This document shows positions 1 to 7,955 of a stretch of 39,970 nucleotides of DNA, piece after piece. Below the pieces are notes generated by a model. That model worked only from the letters and a program-made list of their open reading frames with translations. It was not told the origin of the DNA and made no database searches. The DNA comes from Verrucomicrobiia bacterium. GTDB lineage: Bacteria; Verrucomicrobiota; Verrucomicrobiia; Limisphaerales; UBA11358. Location of the stretch: the NCBI GenBank assembly GCA_025451535.1, contig JANWKE010000057.1, positions 1-39,970 of the forward strand. Reading direction: 5' to 3'. Both the position numbers and the translations under genes were made by a program. Numbering within the stretch: the first letter of the stretch is position 1; every line of letters starts with the position of its first letter.

Positions 1-1
1 G

Positions 2-1372
2 ATGAATCCGCAAAAGCCGGTGGTGGGGGTGATGAGTTCGCTGCCCGTGTTCGGCCAGCAGGCCAATCCGATGATGCAGCAGATGGGCCAACAAGGCACG
101 CCGCCCTGGGAACTCATCAACGAGTTGAACGGCGATTACACGCTCCGGCAAGTGCCGCTGGACACGGATAAAATTGACAATGACATCCAGGTGTTACTGG
201 TAATTCACCCGCGGGGCATTACCGCCGCGGCGCAATACGCGATTGACCAGTTTGTTTTGCGCGGCGGAAAATTGATTGCCTTCCTGGATCCGCTGAGTGT
301 TGCCGACGCGCGCAGCCAGAATCCGATGATGGGCGAGCAGCCCGGGGCCGGCGTTTCCACCCTGAACAACCTGCTGGACGCGTGGGGCGTTCATTTTGAC
401 ACCGGCAAAGTGGTGGCCGACCTGAATTTCAAAATGCAGATCGCCGACCAGAACGGCCAGGCCGCCGACGCCCCGGCGTTTCTGGACGTGACGTCCGAAG
501 GCATCAACACCAATGACATTATCACGAGTGATTTGACTGACTTGTGGCTGCCTTACGCGGGCGTGTTTACCGGAGTGCCGGTGGCCGGTCTGAAGGAAAC
601 TGTCCTGGTGAAGAGTACGAAGGACGCGGAGTTGACCGATGCGGTTTTGTACAATTTGACCGGCGACCAAATTCTGAAAAATTTCAGCGCCTCGGGCGTT
701 GAATATCCGCTGGCCATCAAGCTGTCCGGCAAATTCAAGACCGCCTTTCCCGGGGGCCCGCCCGCCGAAGGCACGAATTCCGTTTCCCGACCCGCCGGCT
801 TCCTGAAGGAAAGTACGGGCGTCAACACCGTCATCATGGTCGGGGACGCGGATATGGTGTCCGACCAGTTCTCGTTGCGACAGGTCAACTCGGTCTTCGG
901 CAACATGGCGATGGAACTCAACGACAACCTGAGTTTTGTGCAGGACGCGATCGGGCAGATGTCCGGCAACAGCGACCTCATCGCCATGCGCAGCCGGGGG
1001 GTGGAAAACCGTCCGTTTGTTGTCATCAAAAAAATGGAAGCGGCGGCCGAGATGCAATACCAGGGCAAGATCAAGGAATTGCAGGACAGTCTGGCGGAAA
1101 CAGAGCAACGACTGGGCGAATTGCAGCAAACCAAGAGCCAGAACCAGCGGTATATCCTGTCACCGGAGCAGCAGGCGCAGATCGACAACTTCCAAAAACA
1201 GGAGGCCAAAGTCCGGACCGATTTGAAACAGGTACAAAAAGACCTGCGGCAAGACGTGGTTTCGCTGCAAACGCACATTGAATGGGTCAACATCGCCGCC
1301 ATGCCGGCGCTGGTCAGCGTGTTCGGCCTCGGCCTGGCGGCGTGGAAACGCAAGCGGAGTTCGGCCCGATGA
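2..1372 (+). CDS. GldG-like ABC transporter auxiliary protein (5' truncated)
   Basis: This is the C-terminal part of a GldG-family auxiliary component of an ABC exporter (ABC_transp_aux type). The gene enters from outside the window, so the methionine at base 2 is probably internal. The visible 456 residues hold an alpha/beta extracytoplasmic domain with a segment like 'VLLVIHPRGI' and 'GGKLIAFLDPLS', typical of the family. A charged, coiled-coil-like stretch follows at roughly residues 345-425, then one C-terminal membrane helix (about 433-450) and a basic tail. The stop codon overlaps the next start as ATGA at 1369-1372. In known operons this protein sits with an ATPase and a permease and is followed by a DUF4340 protein, as here. 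The substrate is unknown. The family call is from recognition of sequence pattern and gene order, not a search. Confidence 0.8.
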   Translation: MNPQKPVVGVMSSLPVFGQQANPMMQQMGQQGTPPWELINELNGDYTLRQVPLDTDKIDNDIQVLLVIHPRGITAAAQYAIDQFVLRGGKLIAFLDPLSVADARSQNPMMGEQPGAGVSTLNNLLDAWGVHFDTGKVVADLNFKMQIADQNGQAADAPAFLDVTSEGINTNDIITSDLTDLWLPYAGVFTGVPVAGLKETVLVKSTKDAELTDAVLYNLTGDQILKNFSASGVEYPLAIKLSGKFKTAFPGGPPAEGTNSVSRPAGFLKESTGVNTVIMVGDADMVSDQFSLRQVNSVFGNMAMELNDNLSFVQDAIGQMSGNSDLIAMRSRGVENRPFVVIKKMEAAAEMQYQGKIKELQDSLAETEQRLGELQQTKSQNQRYILSPEQQAQIDNFQKQEAKVRTDLKQVQKDLRQDVVSLQTHIEWVNIAAMPALVSVFGLGLAAWKRKRSSAR

Positions 1373-2562
1373 ACCGCAAACAATTTGTCATCCTGCTGGT
1401 TCTGGTCCTCGTGCTCGGCGGCGCCGCGTGGCTGCATTACCGCAAACAGACAGCCGGCTGGAACAATCAAAGTCCGGAACTGGGACAGAAACTCCTCGGC
1501 GATTTTCAAGTGAACGACGTCGCGCAAATCCGGATTGAGCAGGGTACGAACGGGTTGACGCTGGCGAAGACGAACGGGCCTTGGTGCGTCGAGCAACGTG
1601 ACGATTATCCGGCCAACTTCAGCCAGATCAGCCAGTTCCTGCTGAAACTGCGCGATTTGAAAATTGTCCAGACCGAGGAGGTGGGGCCGTCGCAATTGCC
1701 GCGATTGCAGCTGGCGGCGTCAGGGCAGGGGACCAATGCCGCAACGTTGCTGGCGTTTTACAACGCCGACCGCAAGCCGATCCGTACATTGTGGCTGGGC
1801 AAAGCGCATACGCAGCAAAGCAGCCAGCCTTCGCCGGACGCGGCCGAGGCCGGCTGGCCGGACGGGCGTTATGTGCTGACGGCCGCCCATTCCAGCACCG
1901 TGGCGGTGATCAGCGATCCGTTGAATGAGGTGAGCCCGGCGCCGGACCAGTGGCTCGACAAAACCTTTTTCCAGATTGAGAAACCGCGAAGCATTTCCGT
2001 GAACTACGCCGAAGCAACCAATTCCTGGGTACTGACCCGTTCGAGCGAAACCAACGACTGGGAGCTGGCCGGCGCGAGGCCGGGCGAGAAACTGGACAGT
2101 TCGAAGGTTTCCGAAACGGCCGGTTCATTTTCCTCGCCGAGCTTTGCGGACGTGGCGACCGGCCTGACTCCGCAGCAAACGGGTTTGTCCGAACCGACGC
2201 GGGTTGAAATCAAAACCTTTGACGGATTCGATTATGCAGTGAATGTCGGCCACCAGACGAACGACAACTACTATCTGACCGTGCAGACATCGGCCACACT
2301 CCCCGGCAAACCCGTGCCGGTCAAAGGCGGGACAACCGGACAGCAGGCGGCCTCGGACAAATTATTTCAAACCAACCGAAAGACGCTGGAGGACAAACTC
2401 GCGCGGGAAAGTGCGTTCAATAAATGGGTTTATTCTGTGCCGGCCTGGACGGTTGATCCCCTGCTCAAAACCCGCGATCAACTTCTGGTTCCAAAGCCGG
2501 CGGTGACCCAAACGAACGCGCCCGCAGCCGACAGTCTTTCGGAAAAACCGCCGCCAAAGTAA
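1369..2562 (+). CDS. DUF4340 domain-containing protein
   Basis: A 397-residue membrane-anchored protein. The start is taken as the ATG at 1369, which overlaps the upstream stop (ATGA) and directly precedes a signal-anchor helix (about residues 4-22, 'FVILLVLVLVLGGAAW'). The rest is extracytoplasmic, with two similar beta-rich halves such as 'VAQIRIEQGTNGLTLAKTNG' and 'KPRSISVNYAEATNSWVLTR', the repeated pattern of DUF4340. The C-terminus is rich in Pro, Ala and Lys and probably disordered. DUF4340 proteins regularly follow GldG-like genes, so the two are probably co-translated partners of an ABC export system. The biochemical role of the family is not established. Confidence 0.85.
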   Translation: MNRKQFVILLVLVLVLGGAAWLHYRKQTAGWNNQSPELGQKLLGDFQVNDVAQIRIEQGTNGLTLAKTNGPWCVEQRDDYPANFSQISQFLLKLRDLKIVQTEEVGPSQLPRLQLAASGQGTNAATLLAFYNADRKPIRTLWLGKAHTQQSSQPSPDAAEAGWPDGRYVLTAAHSSTVAVISDPLNEVSPAPDQWLDKTFFQIEKPRSISVNYAEATNSWVLTRSSETNDWELAGARPGEKLDSSKVSETAGSFSSPSFADVATGLTPQQTGLSEPTRVEIKTFDGFDYAVNVGHQTNDNYYLTVQTSATLPGKPVPVKGGTTGQQAASDKLFQTNRKTLEDKLARESAFNKWVYSVPAWTVDPLLKTRDQLLVPKPAVTQTNAPAADSLSEKPPPK

Positions 2563-2678
2563 CGGGGCGGTCGGAGCGCGTGACCCAAGTATCCTGCTGC
2601 TTCACGTCGATGCAAATCGGATAGAGGCAAATGATATGGCGTGAACTGATCCGCAATGCGGGACGAATACGAGATCTG

Positions 2679-3311
2679 TTAAATTGCTCCGGCTTTCAAC
2701 CGTTTCTCTGCTTCCGGCTGCAACAACTCGATCAGCTGGCGTTCGGAATAAGGTTGGTAAGCATTCCAACGGTTCCCGGTGGTCGGCAAGGGAATGAGGA
2801 TGTCGTCTGAATTCCGGTGAAGCCAGACGGCGACAAAAAGGATGGACGGGCAGTCCAAACGGCGAAGTTCATAATCCTGTTTTTGGATTTGCGGCAAGGA
2901 TTCCGCTCTCCGGATCGCCTCGAGGGTTTCCCTGGAAAAATCAGTGGTGTCCAGACCGGCAAATTTCAGCGCAGTCCCATTGGTTGGGTCGGCCCTCAAT
3001 TCGGCTGCGCCCACGGCGTTGGTTCCGTGCATCAACAGATACCGCCAGGTGCCGGCCCGGGCCGGCGGGAGTAATTGACCGGAAACCAGATTTGTCAGCC
3101 CGACAGAATAATCCTGGAAAGGATGGGCGATGGTTAAATCTTCAATTTGAAAACCGCCGAGGTAACGGGAGACGCTGCGGGAGAGCCCCTTAAACGCTTC
3201 CCGGATTACTTGTTGTCCTCCGTCCGGAGCTTTGGGATAGATGATGGCCGCGGGACAATTCAAACCGCCGCTCAAAACGACCGCGAAGTAGAGGAGGAGT
3301 TTGGGGTTCAT
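2679..3311 (-). CDS. Exported protein, 'WLHxxSDDIxIPLP' paralogue 1
   Basis: A 210-residue secreted protein with a signal peptide (residues 1-22, possible cleavage near NCPAA-I). It is one of three adjacent paralogues (also 3324-3821 and 3818-4705). All share an N-terminal 'AIxYxxxPxGxxQI' stretch, a central 'LPQxxKxxYExRxL' motif and a C-terminal core, here 'AVWLHRNSDDILIPLP' then 'RWNAYQPYSE', ending in a basic helix. No known domain is recognised. It is the last gene of the minus-strand array, faces the end of the DUF4340 gene, and lies 12 bp downstream of its paralogue. Its first 42 bases belong to the repeated signal-peptide sequence described separately. The conserved Trp, His, Asp-Asp and Arg-Trp could form a site, but no function can be claimed. 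Confidence 0.75.
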   Translation of the reverse strand: MNPKLLLYFAVVLSGGLNCPAAIIYPKAPDGGQQVIREAFKGLSRSVSRYLGGFQIEDLTIAHPFQDYSVGLTNLVSGQLLPPARAGTWRYLLMHGTNAVGAAELRADPTNGTALKFAGLDTTDFSRETLEAIRRAESLPQIQKQDYELRRLDCPSILFVAVWLHRNSDDILIPLPTTGNRWNAYQPYSERQLIELLQPEAEKRLKAGAI

Positions 3312-3323
3312 CGCTTATTTGAA

Positions 3324-3821
3324 TCAATCATAGCCGGGAGATTTTAGCCTCTTCTTTGCCTCTGACTTCAATAGTTTAATCATCTGGCTCTCTGAATAGG
3401 GGTGATAGGCATTCCATCTTTCGAAAGTGAGAGGCAGCGGAATGATGATATCGTCCGATTCTCCATGCAACCACACCGCCACGAAAAGAATTGCCGGAAC
3501 GTCCAAGAGACGGGGCTCATAATCGTGCTTTTTGACTTGAGGCAATAGTTCTGCCTCTCGCAGTGCCTCCGGTATTTCATTGTCAAAACGATCTCCGCTG
3601 AGACTATATCTCGATGCCTCAGCCACAGAAAGAAACTGTCCCAAAGCTAAATTAGTCAATGCAACTCTGTAGATTCGTCCCGGGGTCTTAAGGTCAATGT
3701 TGGTGCCGACAATCTGCCGCTCGCCATCTGGGGACAAGGAATAAACGATGGCCGCAGCGCATTTATGGCCAAACAAACCGCTCAAAAGGAGCGCGAGGCA
3801 GAGGAGATGTTTGAGTTTCAT
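3324..3821 (-). CDS. Exported protein, 'WLHxxSDDIxIPLP' paralogue 2
   Basis: A 165-residue secreted paralogue of its two neighbours. The signal peptide 'MKLKHLLCLALLLSGLFG' ends near KCAAA-I. The mature part keeps 'AIVYSLSPDGERQIV', 'LPQVKKHDYEPRLLD' and 'AVWLHGESDDIIIPLP' followed by 'RWNAYHPYSE', but lacks most of the middle section of the other two copies, including the 'TWRYxLMxGTN' segment. This is the shortest copy and looks internally deleted, though the frame is intact. Its ATG overlaps the stop of the upstream paralogue by four bases (ATGA at 3821-3818), which suggests translational coupling. Function unknown. Confidence 0.75.
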   Translation of the reverse strand: MKLKHLLCLALLLSGLFGHKCAAAIVYSLSPDGERQIVGTNIDLKTPGRIYRVALTNLALGQFLSVAEASRYSLSGDRFDNEIPEALREAELLPQVKKHDYEPRLLDVPAILFVAVWLHGESDDIIIPLPLTFERWNAYHPYSESQMIKLLKSEAKKRLKSPGYD

Positions 3822-4705
3822 GACCTTTGGTCGGTTATCTTTTCCAGAATATCAACTTGTTTCACGTCATTGAAAAGGCCCTCGTAGGTCACTTTGACTC
3901 TGTAATTCAATCTACCACACTCGCTTGACGTTCCTTGCAATGTGAAAATCTGAATATGGGACGTCACCTTCTGATATGGCCCACTCATGCCATAAAAAGC
4001 AATGGTGCCGCATTTTCCGTCATGAGCTTTTTCATAATCCATCATCGCCTTTGTATAAATAGTGTAATCCGGCTGTCTGGGCGGATTAATGTTAAGTTTC
4101 GCCCACGCCGCTCTTTGTCTCTCCATTATTGGTTTTAAAATTCCAACTATTTCGTGTTCTGAATAAAGCCGGTATGCATCCCATCTATTCCACCTATCAG
4201 GCAGCGGGATGACAATGTCGTCTGATTGGCCGTGGAACCAAATCGCAGAGAAGAAAAGAGGCGCCACGTTCAAACAACGGAGTTCATAATTTTGCTTTTT
4301 TACCTGCGGCAACTGCTCCGCTACCCGCACCCCCTCAAGCGTAGGATTGTCAAAATGAGATTTACCAAGGGAAACAAATTTTAATTTTTCGCCGGCTCTC
4401 AAGTCCGCGGACCCAACAGGGTTGGTTCCTTGCATGAGCGGGTAGCGCCAGGTAACAAGTTGCGCCGTGGAAAGAAATTTTCCCGGCGTCAATTCGCCGC
4501 CGGCATATTCTGCGAATGGATCGGCTATGGTCAAATCCGCGACATTGGTAATACCCAATGGTTTGAGAAGTTGTGGATCAAGATACTTCTCCACGATTTG
4601 TTTTCCGCCCTCCGGCGCTTTGGGATAGGTGATGGCCGCATGGCAATTATAGGTGAGTCGGTCGCTCAAAACGAGTGCGAGGCAGAGGAGAAGTTTGGGG
4701 TTCAT
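3818..4705 (-). CDS. Exported protein, 'WLHxxSDDIxIPLP' paralogue 3 with extra C-terminal domain
   Basis: A 295-residue secreted protein starting with 'MNPKLLLCLALVLSDRL'; a cleavage site is likely near CHAA-I. Residues ~25-185 match the paralogue at 2679-3311 over their length, including 'DLTIADPFAEY', 'TWRYPLMQGTNPVGSADLRA', 'LPQVKKQNYELRCL' and 'IWFHGQSDDIVIPLP'. It then carries about 110 residues absent from the other two ('PPRQPDYTIYTKAMMDYEKA' onward), a possible second small domain with two cysteines (KCG and SECG). It overlaps the genes on both sides by ATGA (4705-4702 and 3821-3818). The longest copy may be closest to the ancestral form, or it gained a domain; the sequence does not decide. 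Function unknown. Confidence 0.75.
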   Translation of the reverse strand: MNPKLLLCLALVLSDRLTYNCHAAITYPKAPEGGKQIVEKYLDPQLLKPLGITNVADLTIADPFAEYAGGELTPGKFLSTAQLVTWRYPLMQGTNPVGSADLRAGEKLKFVSLGKSHFDNPTLEGVRVAEQLPQVKKQNYELRCLNVAPLFFSAIWFHGQSDDIVIPLPDRWNRWDAYRLYSEHEIVGILKPIMERQRAAWAKLNINPPRQPDYTIYTKAMMDYEKAHDGKCGTIAFYGMSGPYQKVTSHIQIFTLQGTSSECGRLNYRVKVTYEGLFNDVKQVDILEKITDQRS

Positions 4706-5691
4706 AACCGGTTGGAACCAATCTTGTCTATCTGTTGCGGTGTGTGTCCGTGAGTATATTTGTAAAGGCTTGACGGAACAGCGACCCGATAAGTTTTATC
4801 GTCCACGCTGATTTCAATCTTTCCCCAACATCGCAAATTGCCTCCATTTCGAGCGATGGTATACTCGTTACTTCGTTCCATTCCACCGTCCTGAATATGA
4901 ACATCAATGCAATGGCTGCCGATGATTGCCCCGTTGGCATCTAAAACTCGCAAAGCGGTTGCCGGCGAATTGATTTCCCATGAAGTCGAGGTGCCGATTT
5001 TGACATCTTCGCGATAGAGCACAACTTGGCTTTCTGCCTCATTCGAATTGGATTGAATCAGAGACAAGCGCCAGCCGTTTTGAATGTGCCCCAGATCATA
5101 ATGCACACTTTGCCAGCGCACCACGTGATCGTGGCCGGTCAATAATTTCATGGGTGGAATAAATGTCGGCGGACCAGCTGGAATGGAAGGCGGAAGCGGG
5201 TCCGCCGGATTCCGGTCAAAGCCATAGGGAATTTCCAACCAATACCGATCTTGGCCGATGGTGACCTCAATCCAACATTCTCCAAGCTCGTTTGTTCCCC
5301 ATGGGAAATAGGTCATTACTTGCGGAGCGTATTTTCCATCGGGAAGACGTGCTGACCAGCTGGTGGAAATCGGACGATTCAGAGTTATCCTTCCTTCCGT
5401 CGTTGGCTCAACGACTTCTCCATTCGCGCGATACAACCGGGCCGTAATGGCATTGGTTTTGAAAAATCGGAATCCCTGCTGGATGTTCATAATCTCCAAC
5501 TGGAGCCCAAGCGAGATTTGCCCCCATTGTTCGCCAGAACTAACAACAAAATCTGGAGCGCTGGGCCATGGATAAAGGATGTACTCCCAAACGTTGGTCA
5601 GTTTTTGCGGCTGGCTACTCGACTGTGCTTTACTGGTGAACAAACCGACGCTCAAAACGAGCGCGAGGCAGAGGAGGAGTTTGGAGTTCAT
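4702..5691 (-). CDS. Hypothetical exported protein
   Basis: A 329-residue secreted protein starting 'MNSKLLLCLALVLSVGLF', with likely cleavage after SKA-Q. The mature part is rich in Trp, Pro, Gly and beta-forming residues. It contains a Pro-rich linker around residues 165-185 ('PADPLPPSIPAGPP'), suggesting two beta domains joined by a hinge. No family is recognised. The start overlaps a 22-residue reading frame (5688-5756) by ATGA and its stop overlaps the next gene by ATGA. Base composition is more AT-rich than in the core genes further right. It belongs to the array of genes that share a signal-peptide sequence. Confidence 0.7.
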   Translation of the reverse strand: MNSKLLLCLALVLSVGLFTSKAQSSSQPQKLTNVWEYILYPWPSAPDFVVSSGEQWGQISLGLQLEIMNIQQGFRFFKTNAITARLYRANGEVVEPTTEGRITLNRPISTSWSARLPDGKYAPQVMTYFPWGTNELGECWIEVTIGQDRYWLEIPYGFDRNPADPLPPSIPAGPPTFIPPMKLLTGHDHVVRWQSVHYDLGHIQNGWRLSLIQSNSNEAESQVVLYREDVKIGTSTSWEINSPATALRVLDANGAIIGSHCIDVHIQDGGMERSNEYTIARNGGNLRCWGKIEISVDDKTYRVAVPSSLYKYTHGHTPQQIDKIGSNRL

Positions 5692-5756
5692 GGGTTACCT
5701 TTAATGACTACAGCGTTTGACTGAAGCTTTCCTTTCCAGAAATTCAGCAGTTTCAT
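5688..5756 (-). CDS. Possible 22-residue coupling ORF
   Basis: The ATG at 5756 lies two bases downstream of the stop of the upstream gene (5757) and opens a frame encoding 'MKLLNFWKGKLQSNAVVIKG' plus two residues. It ends with a TGA that overlaps the next ATG as ATGA (5691-5688). It therefore fills the 65-bp spacer exactly. No strong Shine-Dalgarno site was seen. It could be a coupling ORF that carries ribosomes to the next gene, a remnant of a lost gene, or chance. Low confidence as a functional peptide. Confidence 0.25.
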   Translation of the reverse strand: MKLLNFWKGKLQSNAVVIKGNP

Positions 5757-6281
5757 TCATGCCATGTCTCCGTTGATGTTGTCTGCGCCAGTGCCACGAA
5801 ATTGCACCGAAATCTCATAGCGACCGGGTTTTAACTTGAATTCATCGCCAGTAGTCGGCGAGACGAATTGGTCCAGGCGTAGTTCGAGCGTGTAGGTGGA
5901 ACCAGACCGAAGCGGAACAACATAATCATCCATCCGGCCAGCGAGCCCCGCGAACCTTCTATCTGCGAAGATGAATTCCCCGGGCTTCCCGCCGCTGTCT
6001 GTGACGATGAGATGAATTTTGCCGGGAATCAGAAATCTGCCATTGGCCAGCATTTCACCCAGGTTCAGGCACACATCTTTTTCTCCTGCATTTTTAATTG
6101 CGACTTCAAACTCTGAATCAGCTCGATTACCAGACGCTGAAACAGAAAGCGACATTTGAAGGCCGTTGGCCATGGGGCCTGATTGGTGGTTTCTAAGAGA
6201 TTGGCGGGCACTTGTCGTCGAACAGCCGAACAAACCGCAGCTCAACACGAGCGCCAGGCAGAGGAGGAATTTGGGTTTCAT
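5757..6281 (-). CDS. Putative lipoprotein
   Basis: The start is taken as the ATG at 6281 ('MKPKFLLCLALVLSCGLFGC') because this matches the conserved start of its neighbours; an in-frame TTG lies 12 bases upstream. The lipobox LFGC at residues 17-20 predicts lipidation. The mature ~155 residues look like one Ig-like beta sandwich: 'SEFEVAIKNAGEKDVCLNLG', 'IHLIVTDSGGKPGEF', 'YTLELRLDQF' and 'LKPGRYEISVQF'. This resembles domains in BsuPI-type inhibitors and other periplasmic adhesion or inhibitor folds, but this is a loose pattern match. Part of the shared-signal array; function unknown. Confidence 0.7.
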   Translation of the reverse strand: MKPKFLLCLALVLSCGLFGCSTTSARQSLRNHQSGPMANGLQMSLSVSASGNRADSEFEVAIKNAGEKDVCLNLGEMLANGRFLIPGKIHLIVTDSGGKPGEFIFADRRFAGLAGRMDDYVVPLRSGSTYTLELRLDQFVSPTTGDEFKLKPGRYEISVQFRGTGADNINGDMA

Positions 6282-6305
6282 GGGCTTGTTCAATGTTGGC
6301 GTCTT

Positions 6306-6806
6306 TCACTTATCGTCAAGTCCTCCTGAACTGCCATAAACTTTGGCGTGATAGACTTTGAGGTTCTTATATCCGCCGGCGAGATCAATCACGTTTCCCG
6401 GCGGATATTGAGGAATACGACTGTCAAGATCGCCAAACAAATACAGCTTACTGCCATCACACCAAAGGGGACGACTTTTGACGTAATTGATTTGGCCCAG
6501 GAAACGAAAATGGCGGTCGAAGAATGCAATGAAATTGAGACCGTGCGGCGACTTTTGATCGGCAATGACTGCGCGCTGGTCGGCAATATAAATAATCTCA
6601 CCATGCGAAGTGACCAGTTGCCCCACGTGCGAAAAATGGGTCAGGAACAACTCATGTCCATCTGGGAAATCCGTTTCATTCTGTTTGGCGGAAGCCAGCA
6701 ATGCCGCGCGGACATCGAACGGCTGGTTCGAAGTCGAAGTACAACCACTCAGCACGAAACCTAAAATGAGCGCCAGGCAGAGGAGGAGTTTAGAGTTCAC
6801 ATTCAT
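6306..6806 (-). CDS. Putative lipoprotein
   Basis: A 166-residue protein starting 'MNVNSKLLLCLALILGF', with lipobox LSGC around residues 19-22. The first four residues differ from the other array members because two codons precede the conserved SKLLL stretch; the start overlaps the upstream stop by ATGA (6806-6803), which supports this choice. The mature part has strand-rich segments ('HGEIIYIADQRAVIADQ', 'FIAFFDRHFRFLGQINYV', 'GSKLYLFGDLD') that read like beta-propeller blades, too few to make a full propeller. Function unknown. Confidence 0.7.
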   Translation of the reverse strand: MNVNSKLLLCLALILGFVLSGCTSTSNQPFDVRAALLASAKQNETDFPDGHELFLTHFSHVGQLVTSHGEIIYIADQRAVIADQKSPHGLNFIAFFDRHFRFLGQINYVKSRPLWCDGSKLYLFGDLDSRIPQYPPGNVIDLAGGYKNLKVYHAKVYGSSGGLDDK

Positions 6807-7354
6807 TCAACAATCTGCTTCAAGACACGCTCCCAAATAATGTTGTAGTTCGTGCTCCACGGAAACATGCGCAGGTGCCCGGCAGGAGCATCTGTTTCAA
6901 AAGCCGTCAAATCCATTTCCACGATGTAGCTTGTGCCGGGTTGTGGCAGGCTGTCCAAGTTCGTGCTCAATACAACTGTGCCCAAATTAAAATCCAATCC
7001 GGCGTCCTGCCACCCGCCAATCCAATTTGTCGGTCGAGGCTCGCCTACCGGCCAAGCAAATAGCTTGCCCAAAACCACCGTCACGGCATTTGAGCCGATT
7101 ACCAAGTTCGTGGATTCAAATTCGTTGGTGTCAAAAGTCACGGAAAGCATGCCTGCCATTCTTTCAATTTTTAGTTTCGTGGGAACGCGAACTGAAACCC
7201 GGTGTGTGATTAAAAAATTGACGTTGGTGATTGACGGAAGCATCAGAAAGCCATGCCAATTGGTGGGTTCTGGTGTATCTTGAGCAACGGCAGAACTGCC
7301 AAGCAGAATGCCGCTCAAAACGAGCGCGAGGTAGAGGAGGAGTTTGGAGTTCAT
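6803..7354 (-). CDS. Hypothetical exported protein
   Basis: Start set at the ATG at 7354 ('MNSKLLLYLALVLSGILLG'), matching the conserved start of the array; an upstream in-frame TTG at 7390 would add 12 residues from the spacer and is unlikely. Cleavage is likely after AVA-Q, giving a secreted protein of ~160 residues. The mature part is rich in Thr-Asn pairs ('PTNW', 'STNLD', 'STNYN') and beta-forming residues, with 'PGTSYIVEMDLTAF' near the end. No family recognised. Its stop overlaps the next gene by ATGA, and the 29-bp spacer upstream contains the word 'TAAATCATAAATC', also seen in other spacers of this genome. Confidence 0.7.
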   Translation of the reverse strand: MNSKLLLYLALVLSGILLGSSAVAQDTPEPTNWHGFLMLPSITNVNFLITHRVSVRVPTKLKIERMAGMLSVTFDTNEFESTNLVIGSNAVTVVLGKLFAWPVGEPRPTNWIGGWQDAGLDFNLGTVVLSTNLDSLPQPGTSYIVEMDLTAFETDAPAGHLRMFPWSTNYNIIWERVLKQIVE

Positions 7355-7383
7355 GGTTTGCTGGCCGGCTCGTAAATCATAAA

Positions 7384-7881
7384 TCACCAATCCAGAGGAA
7401 TCGGCGGTGGTGCAATGAGACCACCCATACCAGGCGGCAAAGGCTTAGGCTGGAGTTTATCAAACCGCTCCTGAATCCCAAGTTCCAACGGCGTGGTATC
7501 AATCCAATACATTATGTCTCCGTTCTCGAACCGAATCCGAATATTCCGTCCTTTGTCCACAGGTGCGGTAGTGCGAATGACGACATAATTGGAACCGTGC
7601 TCCACAACACGGTAATGAAACGACACGGCCTGATAGCCATACCACGCTTTACCACCCCACACAATTTCCGCGCCATGTGAGTAGTTTACGACCATGTTTT
7701 CAGGCATGTGTTTGAACCGCTCGATTGTCTCTGGCGGCGCGTTGGATGTTGCCGCCGCAGTCGCATAGCGATTGAGAACCCAAGTACCCTGCAACCTTGC
7801 GTCATCTCTGCGCGTCGCACAACCAGAGAACCAGACACCGCCCAAAACGAGCGCGAGGTAGAGGGGCAGTCTGGAGTTCAT
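7384..7881 (-). CDS. Putative lipoprotein, lipocalin-like
   Basis: A 165-residue protein starting 'MNSRLPLYLALVLGGVWFSG', with lipobox FSGC around residues 18-21. The mature protein begins 'RLQGTWVLNRY', the G-x-W start typical of small lipocalin-like or META-like beta-barrel lipoproteins. It continues with regular strands ('MVVNYSHGAEIVW', 'VSFHYRVVEHGSNYVVIRTT', 'IRIRFENGDIMYWID'), consistent with an eight-stranded barrel that binds a small ligand. A Pro-rich tail ends it. The fold assignment is inference from pattern and length. Its start overlaps a 25-residue ORF remnant (7878-7955) by ATGA. Confidence 0.7.
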   Translation of the reverse strand: MNSRLPLYLALVLGGVWFSGCATRRDDARLQGTWVLNRYATAAATSNAPPETIERFKHMPENMVVNYSHGAEIVWGGKAWYGYQAVSFHYRVVEHGSNYVVIRTTAPVDKGRNIRIRFENGDIMYWIDTTPLELGIQERFDKLQPKPLPPGMGGLIAPPPIPLDW

Positions 7882-7955
7882 GGTTTGGGTTTAAGAAATT
7901 GATCAATGTCTTTGTCGCGCCTTTTGTAATCGTGCCAGAGTTCACCTAGGTTCAT
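7878..7955 (-). pseudogene. 25-residue ORF, C-terminal remnant related to the protein at 9481-10071
   Basis: A short frame encoding 'MNLGELWHDYKRRDKDIDQF' plus five residues. It matches the C-terminus of the protein at 9481-10071 ('LWHDYKRCDTDIARFL'): 11 of 16 aligned residues are identical, and the DNA is clearly alike. It overlaps the end of the Sel1 gene (stop 7942) and the start of the lipocalin-like gene (ATGA at 7881-7878). The same tail also sits directly before an array gene at 9479. This fits a duplicated junction: the end of an upstream gene plus the signal-peptide start of the next. Whether it is translated is unknown. Confidence 0.5.

Noticed and set aside
2465-2656. 63-codon minus-strand frame in the DUF4340 end and spacer
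   Set aside because: Mostly antisense to DUF4340, with no signal peptide or known motif; the 116-bp spacer itself shows nothing else.
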